Below, piece after piece: positions 1-5,366 of a DNA stretch of 5,666 bases. Both the position numbers and the translations under genes were made by a program. Under the pieces are notes generated by a model. That model was given only the letters and a program-made list of their open reading frames with translations. It had not been told where the DNA came from and did no database searches. How positions within the stretch are numbered: position 1 is the first letter of the stretch; every line of letters begins with the position of its first letter. The stretch lies in NCBI GenBank assembly GCA_964498755.1, contig CAZCIB010000081.1, forward strand, positions 1 through 5,666. Direction: 5' to 3'. The DNA is from RZZS01 sp964498755 (GTDB taxonomy: Bacteria > Pseudomonadota > Alphaproteobacteria > Micavibrionales > Micavibrionaceae).

Positions 1-135
1 GAATTGAATCACAAAAGACTGAAATCACTCAATTAGTTTCGGGTTGGGCTCTTAGCGAAAATCAGGAGCTAAAACGGATCATTATTTATTCAAGTGACTA
101 TATGAAACTGCGCGCAGCGCAATTTTTAATAAGAA

Positions 136-156
136 ATGCCCGCTTCTGGCGGGCAT
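136..156 (-). terminator. Possible terminator hairpin for the minus-strand operon
   Basis: ATGCCCGC (136-143), loop TTCTG, GCGGGCAT (149-156) form a perfect eight-base stem. On the minus strand it is followed by TTCTTATTAAAAATT, a broken T-rich tail, so it could act as a weak Rho-independent terminator about 270 bases beyond the slipin stop. The plus strand has no T tail. Function is uncertain. Confidence 0.4.
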
Positions 157-190
157 CGGACAAACTGCAACTTTCTCATTGTTGAAACTT

Positions 191-217
191 GCCGGACCCC
201 CGCCTTCGCGGGGGCGA
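191..217. repeat. GC-rich intergenic palindrome
   Basis: CCCCCGC (197-203), loop CTTC, GCGGGGG (208-214) form a perfect seven-base stem flanked by GCCGGA and CGA. The minus-strand form (GTCGCCCCCGCGAAGGCGGG and on) is typical of dispersed palindromic repeats between alphaproteobacterial genes. It lacks a T run, so it is not a classical terminator, though it could stabilise the 3' end of the slipin transcript. Confidence 0.65.
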
Positions 218-261
218 CAACAAATGTCCAATTATGAATTGAAACGAGTATAGGAACCTCT

Positions 262-287
262 GCAAAAGTCCTTTTTTGGACTTTTGC
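262..287 (+). terminator. Perfect hairpin followed by a T run
   Basis: GCAAAAGTCC, a loop of six T, and GGACTTTTGC form a perfect ten-base stem, followed on the plus strand by TTTTTCT. That is the form of a Rho-independent terminator for plus-strand transcripts arriving from the left. On the minus strand the hairpin is preceded by A bases and followed by AGAGG, so it is a poor terminator for the slipin operon. It overlaps the left end of the inverted-repeat element and may belong to it. Confidence 0.55.
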
Positions 288-298
288 TTTTTCTCTGA

Positions 299-366
299 TG
301 CATCCCGGTGAAAACCGGGATCCAGAAAATCATTATCCTACTGGATCCCGACTTGCGTCGGGATGC
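299..366. repeat. Pair of ATCCCGG-type palindromes in inverted orientation
   Basis: Two perfect eight-base hairpins occur: ATCCCGGT/ACCGGGAT (302-309 with 314-321) and ATCCCGAC/GTCGGGAT (345-352 with 357-364), each with a four-base loop. They also pair with each other through GGGATCCAG (317-325) and CTGGATCCC (341-349), and through GCATCCC (300-306) and GGGATGC (360-366). The dimer can therefore fold as two small hairpins or as one long stem. Palindromes of this general kind are common dispersed intergenic repeats in proteobacteria. Confidence 0.75.
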
Positions 367-422
367 TATGGGGAAGGTAGAAAAGGCATAACAAAGCAGT
401 TTTGCAGAGGTTTCTATATTCT

Positions 423-1193
423 CTACGCCGCCGTTTTCTTCCCGCCTTTGCCGAGCATGTTCATCCCGGCTTCGAGCAGGTTCATCGGCAGCGGCAGAAG
501 GATCGTATTGCCCTTGGCATTCACAAAGTCGCCCATCGTGCCGAGATAACGCAGCTGCATGGTCTCGGGCCGCTTGGCGAGGATTTCGGCGGCCTGGTCG
601 AGGCGCTCTGCGGCCTGGTATTCTCCTTCGGCGTTGATGACCTTCGCGCGCCGGATCCGCTCGGCCTCAGCCTGCTTGGCGATGGCGCGGACCATGGTCG
701 GGTCGATGTCGATATGCTTGATCTCGACATTGGTAACCTTGATGCCCCAGCCGTCGGTCTGCGTATCGAGAATTTCCTGTACGTCCATATTCAGCTTGTC
801 GCGGTTGGTCAGCATGTCGTCAAGCTCGTGCTTGCCAAGGACGGAGCGCAGCGTCGTCTGCGCGAGCTGGCTTGTGGCGGCGTAGAAGTCCTCGACGCGG
901 TTGATCGCGTGCGCCGGATCGATAATGCGGTAATAGACAACGGCGTTGACCTTGACGGAGACGTTGTCGCGGGAAATTACGTCCTGACCCGGGATGTCCT
1001 CGGTGCGGATGCGCATATCCACGAGAACCATCTGCTGGATGCCGGGAATGATCAGCTGGATGCCGGGCCCTCGCGAGCTGGTGAATTTACCGAACGTGTA
1101 AACCACGCCGCGCTCGAATTCCTTGACGATACGAAAAGACGCCGCGATCAATGCGATCAGCGCGACGACGACGACGATGAGTACCTGGGTCAT
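423..1193 (-). CDS. Slipin / stomatin-like SPFH (Band 7) protein
   Basis: This 256-residue protein is a membrane-anchored scaffold of the SPFH/Band 7 superfamily, of the prokaryotic stomatin (slipin) type that forms oligomers in the inner membrane with a NfeD partner. It has an N-terminal hydrophobic anchor (residues 3-20), the SPFH domain (about 21-170) with ERGVVYTFGKF (27-37), GPGIQLIIPGI (42-52), VDMRIRTEDIPGQDVISRDN (58-77) and the VNAVVYYRI strand (82-90), then a helical coiled-coil region with AEAERIRRAKVINAEGE (175-191) and EYQAAERLDQAAEIL. The C-terminal hydrophobic patch NTILLPLP (229-236) resembles the tail region cut by NfeD proteases in the archaeal pair. The start is set by a strong ribosome binding site. 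It is the last gene of the visible operon; its stop is five bases from the inverted-repeat element at 249-418. Length and motifs are normal for the family, with no sign of damage. Confidence 0.95.
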   Translation of the reverse strand: MTQVLIVVVVALIALIAASFRIVKEFERGVVYTFGKFTSSRGPGIQLIIPGIQQMVLVDMRIRTEDIPGQDVISRDNVSVKVNAVVYYRIIDPAHAINRVEDFYAATSQLAQTTLRSVLGKHELDDMLTNRDKLNMDVQEILDTQTDGWGIKVTNVEIKHIDIDPTMVRAIAKQAEAERIRRAKVINAEGEYQAAERLDQAAEILAKRPETMQLRYLGTMGDFVNAKGNTILLPLPMNLLEAGMNMLGKGGKKTAA

Positions 1194-1202
1194 ATGGGTG
1201 TG

Positions 1203-1210
1203 CTCCTTTT
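1203..1210 (-). promoter_or_regulatory. Strong ribosome binding site of the slipin gene
   Basis: AAAAGGAG on the minus strand lies nine bases before the slipin ATG (1191-1193) and fixes that start. It is the best Shine-Dalgarno sequence in the window, in contrast to the three genes behind heptamer arrays, which have none. Confidence 0.85.
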
Positions 1211-1218
1211 GATGACGG

Positions 1219-1425
1219 TTAATCCATGCCGATGTTAAAAAACGTGATAAACAGGATTATCAGCGGCGCAATAACAAAGATGATCGCGCCAACGGCGAGA
1301 GAGACGACTGCGCCGTAACCGGACGCGTACACAAGAACCGCCGTTAAAATGCCCGCAAAAAACACGACCGGGATCGTGCCTTTGTGCCGCTGGATCACTT
1401 CCTTGAGGTCATTGCGCTCTGACAT
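1219..1425 (-). CDS. Small two-helix membrane protein, unknown function
   Basis: This is a 68-residue hypothetical protein that I do not recognise. It has a charged cytoplasmic-looking N-terminus (SERNDLKEVIQRHKG), then two hydrophobic segments at about 17-36 and 38-64 joined by a short glycine turn (SGYG), and ends GMD. The ATG lies four bases after the nfeD stop codon, with GGA about ten bases upstream inside the end of nfeD, so translational coupling is likely. The slipin gene follows after 25 bases. The tight packing between a NfeD protease and its expected slipin partner suggests a role in that membrane complex, such as an accessory subunit or substrate, but this is only inferred from position. 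No overlapping frame gives a better protein, and the shadow frame on the plus strand has no family features. Confidence 0.75.
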   Translation of the reverse strand: MSERNDLKEVIQRHKGTIPVVFFAGILTAVLVYASGYGAVVSLAVGAIIFVIAPLIILFITFFNIGMD

Positions 1426-1429
1426 GCGG

Positions 1430-2842
1430 CTATTCCGGGGCTTTCTCGATGTTCAGATAAATTCCGTCGACTTTTTTGATTGTAACGTTTTCGCCTTTGT
1501 CTGCGGCGAACTTAGTGTCGCTGCGCGCTTTCCAGATTTCGCCGCCGACCTTGACGTAACCTTTCCCGTCTTCCCATTCGATGACTTCCGCCGCGCCGCC
1601 TTCCATGGACTCGGCCCCTGTCGTGGTTTTGACCTTGAAAGAGCGTACGACCATCCAGACGACAAGCGCGGAGACAAGCGCCGCCGATATCCCGACGCCC
1701 CAGACGACGCCCATATCCAGAACCATTCCCGGCATGCTTTCAGTTTCGAACATGAACGTCGCTCCCACGATGAAGGCGATAAAGCCGCCAATGCCCAGTA
1801 TGCCGAATGACGGCACGAACGCCTCGGCGATCATTAATATTATGCCGACGACGAGCAATATAATCCCGGCGATATTTACGGGCAGGATGTTCAGCGCGAA
1901 CATCGCCGCGATCAGGCAGATTGCCCCGACGGTTGCGGGGACAAGCGTACCGGGATTGTAAAACTCGATGATAAAGCCGTAAACGCCGATGGTCAGCAAA
2001 ATCAGCGCGACGTTCGGATCGGCCAGAAACGAAAGGATTTTCGTGCGCCAGTCCGGCGCCTTGTCAACGACCGGCGCGTTCTCCAGCTCAAGCGTGACGG
2101 TCTCGCCGTTTTTAAGCTCGATCTCGCGCCCGTCGGCTTTTTCAAGGAATTCGGCGCGGGATGTGGCGACGAAATCGATGACGTTCAGCTCCAGCGCCTC
2201 GTTCGCCGTGACGCTCTTGGCCTCGGTCACGGCGCGTTCGGCCCATTCGGCGTTGCGCCCGCGCATCTCGGCGATGCCGCGTATGAAGGCCGAGGTGTCT
2301 TCCAGAGCTTTTTTATCCGTGGCTGTTTCCTGAGACGGCGCCGGCTCTTCGCTGTTGTCCTTGTTCTTATCCGTTTCTTCCTGCGGCGGCGAAAGCGGGG
2401 AAGGGGCGGGCTGTTGCGGGCCGCCAAGCTCGATGGGCGTCGCCGCGCCGGTATTCGTGCCGCTGTCCATCGCGGCGATATGCGCGGAGATGAGTATGAA
2501 CGTGCCTGCGCTCGCCGCATGCGCGCCCGAAGGCGTAACCCATACGGCGACCGGCACGGGGGATTCGACGATGGAACTCACCATATCGCGCGTCGAGGTC
2601 AGCAGGCCGCCGGGGGTGTTCAGCTTAATCAGCAGGAGCTGGGCGTCCGCCTCGTCCGCCGCCCGGATGCCCGATTCGAGATAGCCGGAAAAGGCCGGGC
2701 TGATCGCCCCGTCCATGGTGAGGACATGCACCGGCTTTTGCGGGCCGGACGCTTTTTCTTTCGCCTCTTCCTGCGCGCCAATCGGCAGCGCAATAAGCAA
2801 CGCGCCAAGCAGCAGGGGAGCAAGGAACCAGAACCGTTTCAT
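1430..2842 (-). CDS. NfeD family membrane-bound ClpP-class serine protease
   Basis: This is a full-length NfeD (1510-N/STOPP type) protein of 470 residues. I chose the ATG at 2840-2842 because it begins a clean signal peptide (KRF, a hydrophobic stretch, cleavage likely after IGA near residue 23) and has AGGA just upstream. A GTG 33 bases further upstream would add a non-signal-like extension. Domains: a ClpP-like protease at about residues 35-230, with the nucleophile Ser111 in GAHAASAGTFI and a candidate general-base lysine at 177/178 (KKALEDTSAFIRG), followed by RGRNAEWAERAV; an acidic, proline-rich linker at about 140-176 lying between the two catalytic residues; four or five membrane helices at about 278-399; and a C-terminal NfeD OB-fold at about 412-467. 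The known archaeal relative cleaves the C-terminal hydrophobic tail of a stomatin encoded next door. A slipin gene lies two genes downstream here, which supports the same pairing. Confidence 0.93.
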   Translation of the reverse strand: MKRFWFLAPLLLGALLIALPIGAQEEAKEKASGPQKPVHVLTMDGAISPAFSGYLESGIRAADEADAQLLLIKLNTPGGLLTSTRDMVSSIVESPVPVAVWVTPSGAHAASAGTFILISAHIAAMDSGTNTGAATPIELGGPQQPAPSPLSPPQEETDKNKDNSEEPAPSQETATDKKALEDTSAFIRGIAEMRGRNAEWAERAVTEAKSVTANEALELNVIDFVATSRAEFLEKADGREIELKNGETVTLELENAPVVDKAPDWRTKILSFLADPNVALILLTIGVYGFIIEFYNPGTLVPATVGAICLIAAMFALNILPVNIAGIILLVVGIILMIAEAFVPSFGILGIGGFIAFIVGATFMFETESMPGMVLDMGVVWGVGISAALVSALVVWMVVRSFKVKTTTGAESMEGGAAEVIEWEDGKGYVKVGGEIWKARSDTKFAADKGENVTIKKVDGIYLNIEKAPE

Positions 2843-2887
2843 GATCCTATGAAAGCATAGAAAGAGGAGAGACACAATAAAGGGCGT

Positions 2888-3994
2888 TCACGCCGCCTTC
2901 GCGATTTCCTTTGAAAGCTCCTTGATCAGCGCTTCGCCCATTTCGGACGTACTGACCTGCGCGCAGCCTTCGGCCATGATGTCGCCGGTGCGGATGCCCT
3001 CATTCAAAACATTTTGCGCGGCCCGGTCGATCATGTCCGCGAGGTCGCCCCGGCCCAGGGAATATTTGAGCGCCATGGAGAAAGATAAAATGGTCGCGAG
3101 CGGGTTGGCCTTGCCCTGCCCGGCGATGTCGGGGGCGCTGCCGTGCACGGGCTCGTACATCGCCTCACCCGTATCGTTCAACGAGGCTGAGGGGAGCATG
3201 CCGAGCGAGCCGGTCAGCATCGCCGCTTCATCCGATAAAATATCGCCGAAGAGATTGTCGGTAACCATCACGTCGAACTGGCGCGGATTTCGGAGGAGCT
3301 GCATCGCGCCGTTATCGGCATACATATGCGTAAGTTCCACGTCGCTATAGCGTTCGGCATGGACCTTCGTCACCACATCGCGCCAGAGCCGCCCGGACTC
3401 CATCACATTGCCCTTTTCCAAGCTGCACACGCGGTTTTTACGTTTGCGCGCAAGATCGAAGGCGACGCTGGCGACGCGCTCGATTTCCGAGCAGGTATAG
3501 ACCTGCGTATTCACCCCGCGCTTTTCGCCGTTTCCAAGGTCCTCGATCCCGCGCGGTTCGCCGAAATAGACGCCGCCGGTAAGCTCCCGGACGATCAGGA
3601 TATCAAGCCCCTTGATGACCTCGGGCTTCAACGTGGAAGCGTCGAGCAGCGCGTCAAACACGATCGCCGGGCGCAAGTTCGCAAATAAATTCAAATCTTT
3701 CCTGAGCCGCAGGAGTCCGGCCTCGGGGCGGATATGATAATCCACGTTATCCCACTTTGGTCCGCCGACCGCGCCGAGCAGGACGGCGTCCGCTTTTTTG
3801 CCGCGTTCAACGGCTTCGTCGGAAACCGGGACGCCGTAAGCGTCAATCGCCGCGCCGCCGACATGATCCTCCCATAGATCAAAGCTCATATCGGCCTGGC
3901 CCTCGAGCCAGGAAATCAGGCGGCGCACCTCTTCCATTACTTCGGGGCCGATGCCGTCGCCGGGCAGGAGAACAAGGGAATAATTGTTTTTCAT
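2888..3994 (-). CDS. leuB: 3-isopropylmalate dehydrogenase
   Basis: LeuB oxidises and decarboxylates 3-isopropylmalate with NAD to give 2-ketoisocaproate precursor, the third step of the leucine-specific pathway, in the cytoplasm. All 368 residues are present, the usual length. Visible motifs: LLPGDGIGPEV (9-19), LGAVGGPKWD (73-82), LRLRKDLNLFANLRPA (95-110, substrate arginines), VRELTGGVYFGEPRG (135-149, with Tyr143), EKGNVMESGRLWR (193-205, with Lys194), YADNGAMQLLR (225-235, metal-ligand Asp227), NLFGDILSDEA (247-257, Asp251 and Asp255) and EPVHGSAPDIAG (281-292, NAD binding). The lysine segment reads EKGN where most family members have DKAN, a mild variation. The ATG at 3992-3994 is the natural start because the PGDGIG motif follows closely, but only CTGTAA from the repeat array precedes it and there is no Shine-Dalgarno sequence. 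It lies downstream of leuD in the same direction, and the nfeD gene follows after 45 bases. Confidence 0.97.
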   Translation of the reverse strand: MKNNYSLVLLPGDGIGPEVMEEVRRLISWLEGQADMSFDLWEDHVGGAAIDAYGVPVSDEAVERGKKADAVLLGAVGGPKWDNVDYHIRPEAGLLRLRKDLNLFANLRPAIVFDALLDASTLKPEVIKGLDILIVRELTGGVYFGEPRGIEDLGNGEKRGVNTQVYTCSEIERVASVAFDLARKRKNRVCSLEKGNVMESGRLWRDVVTKVHAERYSDVELTHMYADNGAMQLLRNPRQFDVMVTDNLFGDILSDEAAMLTGSLGMLPSASLNDTGEAMYEPVHGSAPDIAGQGKANPLATILSFSMALKYSLGRGDLADMIDRAAQNVLNEGIRTGDIMAEGCAQVSTSEMGEALIKELSKEIAKAA

Positions 3995-3997
3995 TTA

Positions 3998-4083
3998 CAG
4001 TTGCCAGTTGCCAGTTGTCGGTTGTCAGATAGAAAATAACAAGAAACCTCTACAGTCAACTGCCAACTGCCAACTGACAACTG
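3998..4083 (-). repeat. Inverted heptamer arrays with a 24-base core and no gene
   Basis: Two 31-base arms (4053-4083 and 3998-4028) face each other around a 24-base core (4029-4052). On the minus strand the first arm is built of CAGTTGN units and the second of CTGRCAA-like units. Folded together, 25 of 31 positions match. Four of the six mismatches fall at positions 7, 14, 21 and 28, the last base of each unit, and the others are at 23 and 30. The block starts on the base after the amidohydrolase TAA and ends three bases before the leuB ATG. The unit (TTGNCAG in the other phase) resembles the TTRCRAG unit flanking the four-helix-bundle gene. Confidence 0.9.
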
Positions 4084-4926
4084 TTACGCCGCCATTGTTC
4101 GCATGATCCGGCGGAAATATTCGTCTTCGGCGATCGGGTCGTACGGGTTTTCCGGTCCGTCGTACAGCGCGTACGTTTCGGGGTTATCAAGCGCCGGTTT
4201 AAAGCATTCGTAATATTTTTCACCCCATTCGCGCGCTTTTTCCTCCGTATCAATCATATCGTTGCGCAGCTCCATAAAGACGTTCGGCAGGCGGCGCGAG
4301 TCGCCGTGCCGGATGACCGTCGTGCCGTAGAGTATGCGCATGTCGTAGGGCGCGTTATCGCCGACGCAATAGCCCTGCGATTCGAAGTGGTTGATCGCGT
4401 GTCTGGCGAGGCGGTCATCCTGCCGCCAGAAGGCCGCGACATGCCAGGGCCTCTGCTCGCCGAAAAACATCGGCGTATAGCTGTGCACGGCGATCAGGAC
4501 CGGGTTGATTCCGCGCGCCAGATAAGAGTCCACCAAGTCGTTCACGGCGTTGTCGTAGGGCATATAGATTTCATCAATGCGCTGTTGCCGTTCTTCATCG
4601 CTCATTTCGATATTGGCCGTGACGGGAACGCCCTCGGCGGTGGTCGGGAAGGCGCGGACCGGCATGCGCCCGACATCGACGACAAGACGCGAATAGGTCG
4701 AGTAGATCGCCGGCGCGTCCAGAAGCTCCGCAAAACGCCGCGCGACGGTCTCCGCGCCGATATCATAGGACGGGTGCTTTTCAAACTCTTCCTGTGGCAG
4801 GCCGAGAGAGCCGAGCCCCGAGGGCACGGCCTTGCCCGCATGATCGCACAGAATGATCGCGTGCGCCTTGCCGTCCGGGTTTTCAATGCGGTAGGGCGGC
4901 GGGTCGTTTTTTGTGAGCAGCTTCAT
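4084..4926 (-). CDS. N-formylglutamate amidohydrolase family protein
   Basis: This 280-residue cytoplasmic protein is a member of the N-formylglutamate amidohydrolase (FGase) family, whose founding activity splits N-formyl-L-glutamate into formate and glutamate in histidine breakdown. Family motifs occur in order: CDHA (27-30), YDIGAE (54-59), YSRLVVD (78-84), AVHSYTP (146-152), RPWH (159-162), VGDNAPY (188-194), RHG (206-208) and MELRND (218-223). The His, Asp and Glu residues in these motifs are candidates for the metal site and catalysis. Length is normal for the family. The ATG at 4924-4926 gives the expected PPPYRIENP lead-in, but no Shine-Dalgarno sequence precedes it, only heptamer repeats and CTATT. 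No hut genes are visible and the gene sits between leuD and leuB, so the exact substrate is uncertain; many alphaproteobacterial family members occur outside hut clusters. Confidence 0.9.
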   Translation of the reverse strand: MKLLTKNDPPPYRIENPDGKAHAIILCDHAGKAVPSGLGSLGLPQEEFEKHPSYDIGAETVARRFAELLDAPAIYSTYSRLVVDVGRMPVRAFPTTAEGVPVTANIEMSDEERQQRIDEIYMPYDNAVNDLVDSYLARGINPVLIAVHSYTPMFFGEQRPWHVAAFWRQDDRLARHAINHFESQGYCVGDNAPYDMRILYGTTVIRHGDSRRLPNVFMELRNDMIDTEEKAREWGEKYYECFKPALDNPETYALYDGPENPYDPIAEDEYFRRIMRTMAA

Positions 4927-4931
4927 AATAG

Positions 4932-4959
4932 TTGCAAGTTTCGAGTTACAAGTTGCAAG
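4932..4959 (-). repeat. Array of four CTTGCAA-type heptamers, inverted relative to 5325-5366
   Basis: On the minus strand this holds CTTGCAA, CTTGTAA, CTCGAAA and CTTGCAA. These are reverse complements of the TTRCRAG units on the other side of the four-helix-bundle gene, with one exception at the central base of the third unit. The array lies in the 38-base gap between that gene's stop and the next ATG, with five bases on each side (GCTCT before it, CTATT after it). In RNA the two arrays could form an imperfect stem enclosing the gene. Confidence 0.88.
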
Positions 4960-4964
4960 AGAGC

Positions 4965-5324
4965 CTATATTTTTTTGAGCAGAGCGAAAAGCATCCTGGA
5001 TATTTCGGTGTACTCTTTATCCCAAATATTCCAAGTCTCTTCATCTATGAAACCAAGGTCGCGGCAAAAATCAATCCAAACACTGACTTCTTGCGCAGAC
5101 CCCTTTGCTATAACCAAAAAGCGTTTAAAATCATTGTCGGAAAGCATTTGGCGGCCATAGCCTTCAGCAATATTAGCGCAAACGCTGCTTGATGATCGTC
5201 TTATCTGATCGGTTATCGCATAACGCTCTTCTCGAGGAAAGGATGCGGATTTCTTATAAATCTCCAAAGAGGATTTATACGCTCTCTGATATACGAGCAA
5301 ATCGCGATGGTTTCCTTCTTTCAT
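4965..5324 (-). CDS. Four-helix-bundle protein, S23 / 23S rRNA IVP family
   Basis: This 119-residue protein belongs to the small four-helix-bundle family first noticed in intervening sequences of 23S rRNA genes (S23/IVP), which also includes relatives of the Avd accessory protein of diversity-generating retroelements. Visible signatures are HRDLLVYQRAY (residues 6-16, family pattern like DLxVWQxA), the conserved DQIRRSSSSVCANIAEGYGR (39-58), and FKRFLVIAKGSAQEV (66-80) followed by LGFID (90-94). Full family length is present with no frameshift. The ATG at 5322-5324 is the only usable start, since no ATG, GTG or TTG lies in frame between it and the leuD stop, yet it has no Shine-Dalgarno sequence. 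The gene is visibly more AT-rich than its neighbours and is flanked by inverted heptamer arrays, which suggests an acquired cassette. The biochemical role of solitary family members is not established. No reverse transcriptase or rRNA gene is nearby. Confidence 0.9.
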   Translation of the reverse strand: MKEGNHRDLLVYQRAYKSSLEIYKKSASFPREERYAITDQIRRSSSSVCANIAEGYGRQMLSDNDFKRFLVIAKGSAQEVSVWIDFCRDLGFIDEETWNIWDKEYTEISRMLFALLKKI

Positions 5325-5366
5325 CTTGTAACTTGCAACTCGTAACTCGCAACTCGCAACTCGTAC
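5325..5366 (-). repeat. Array of six TTRCRAG heptamers
   Basis: Read on the minus strand, these 42 bases are exactly six seven-base units. The first is GTACGAG and the other five fit TTRCRAG, varying only at positions 3 and 5. The array starts on the base after the leuD TAG and ends on the base before the ATG of the four-helix-bundle gene, so it is the entire spacer. It leaves no room for a normal ribosome binding site. Its reverse complement recurs downstream of that gene (4932-4959), so the two arrays are inverted and could pair around the gene. Confidence 0.9.

Larger units (their letters stand above)
249..418. repeat. Nested inverted-repeat element (MITE-like, about 170 bases)
   Basis: The ends are a 19-base inverted repeat, 249-267 (TATAGGAACCTCTGCAAAA) and 400-418, matching at 18 of 19 positions. 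Inside lie a perfect ten-base hairpin that overlaps the left end (262-287) and a pair of GGATCCC-type palindromes (299-366), themselves arranged as an inverted repeat. No open frame of interest lies within. The organisation is that of a small non-autonomous element or a large composite hairpin. No target-site duplication is obvious, so mobility is inferred and not shown. Confidence 0.6.
1..422. other. Gene-poor intergenic region made of hairpins and repeats
   Basis: No convincing gene is visible. The region is more AT-rich than the operon to its right and is dominated by palindromes, listed separately. A plus-strand frame is open from base 3 to a TGA at 183-185 (about 60 codons), but it runs through a hairpin and has no start signal in the window; it could at most be the tail of a gene coming from the left. 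Any plus-strand frame starting near 298 just translates the palindromes and the complement of the slipin gene. Confidence 0.7.

Noticed and set aside
162..193. Additional degenerate heptamer-like pair (GCAACTTT and GAAACTTGC)
   Set aside because: Only one or two imperfect units with no regular seven-base spacing, so it does not stand above chance.
298..549. Plus-strand 83-codon frame starting MHPGENRDPE
   Set aside because: It translates the palindromic repeats and then the antisense of the slipin gene; no ribosome binding site or family feature.
402..1238. Long plus-strand frame of 278 codons opposite the slipin gene
   Set aside because: The minus-strand frame is an unmistakable SPFH protein with a strong ribosome binding site; the plus frame is a GC-driven antisense shadow.
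2843..2875. Upstream GTG start for the NfeD protease
   Set aside because: It lacks a ribosome binding site and adds residues ahead of a clean signal peptide; the ATG at 2840-2842 fits better.
3998..4083. CRISPR array
   Set aside because: The units are seven bases, directly abutting and inverted in two arms, with no spacers of 25-40 bases and no cas genes.
4306..5160. Plus-strand frame of 284 codons opposite the amidohydrolase and four-helix-bundle genes
   Set aside because: It crosses two real genes and the repeat array between them, and shows no recognisable domain.
4932..5366. Diversity-generating retroelement
   Set aside because: The bundle protein is distantly Avd-like, but there is no reverse transcriptase, template repeat or variable repeat in the window.
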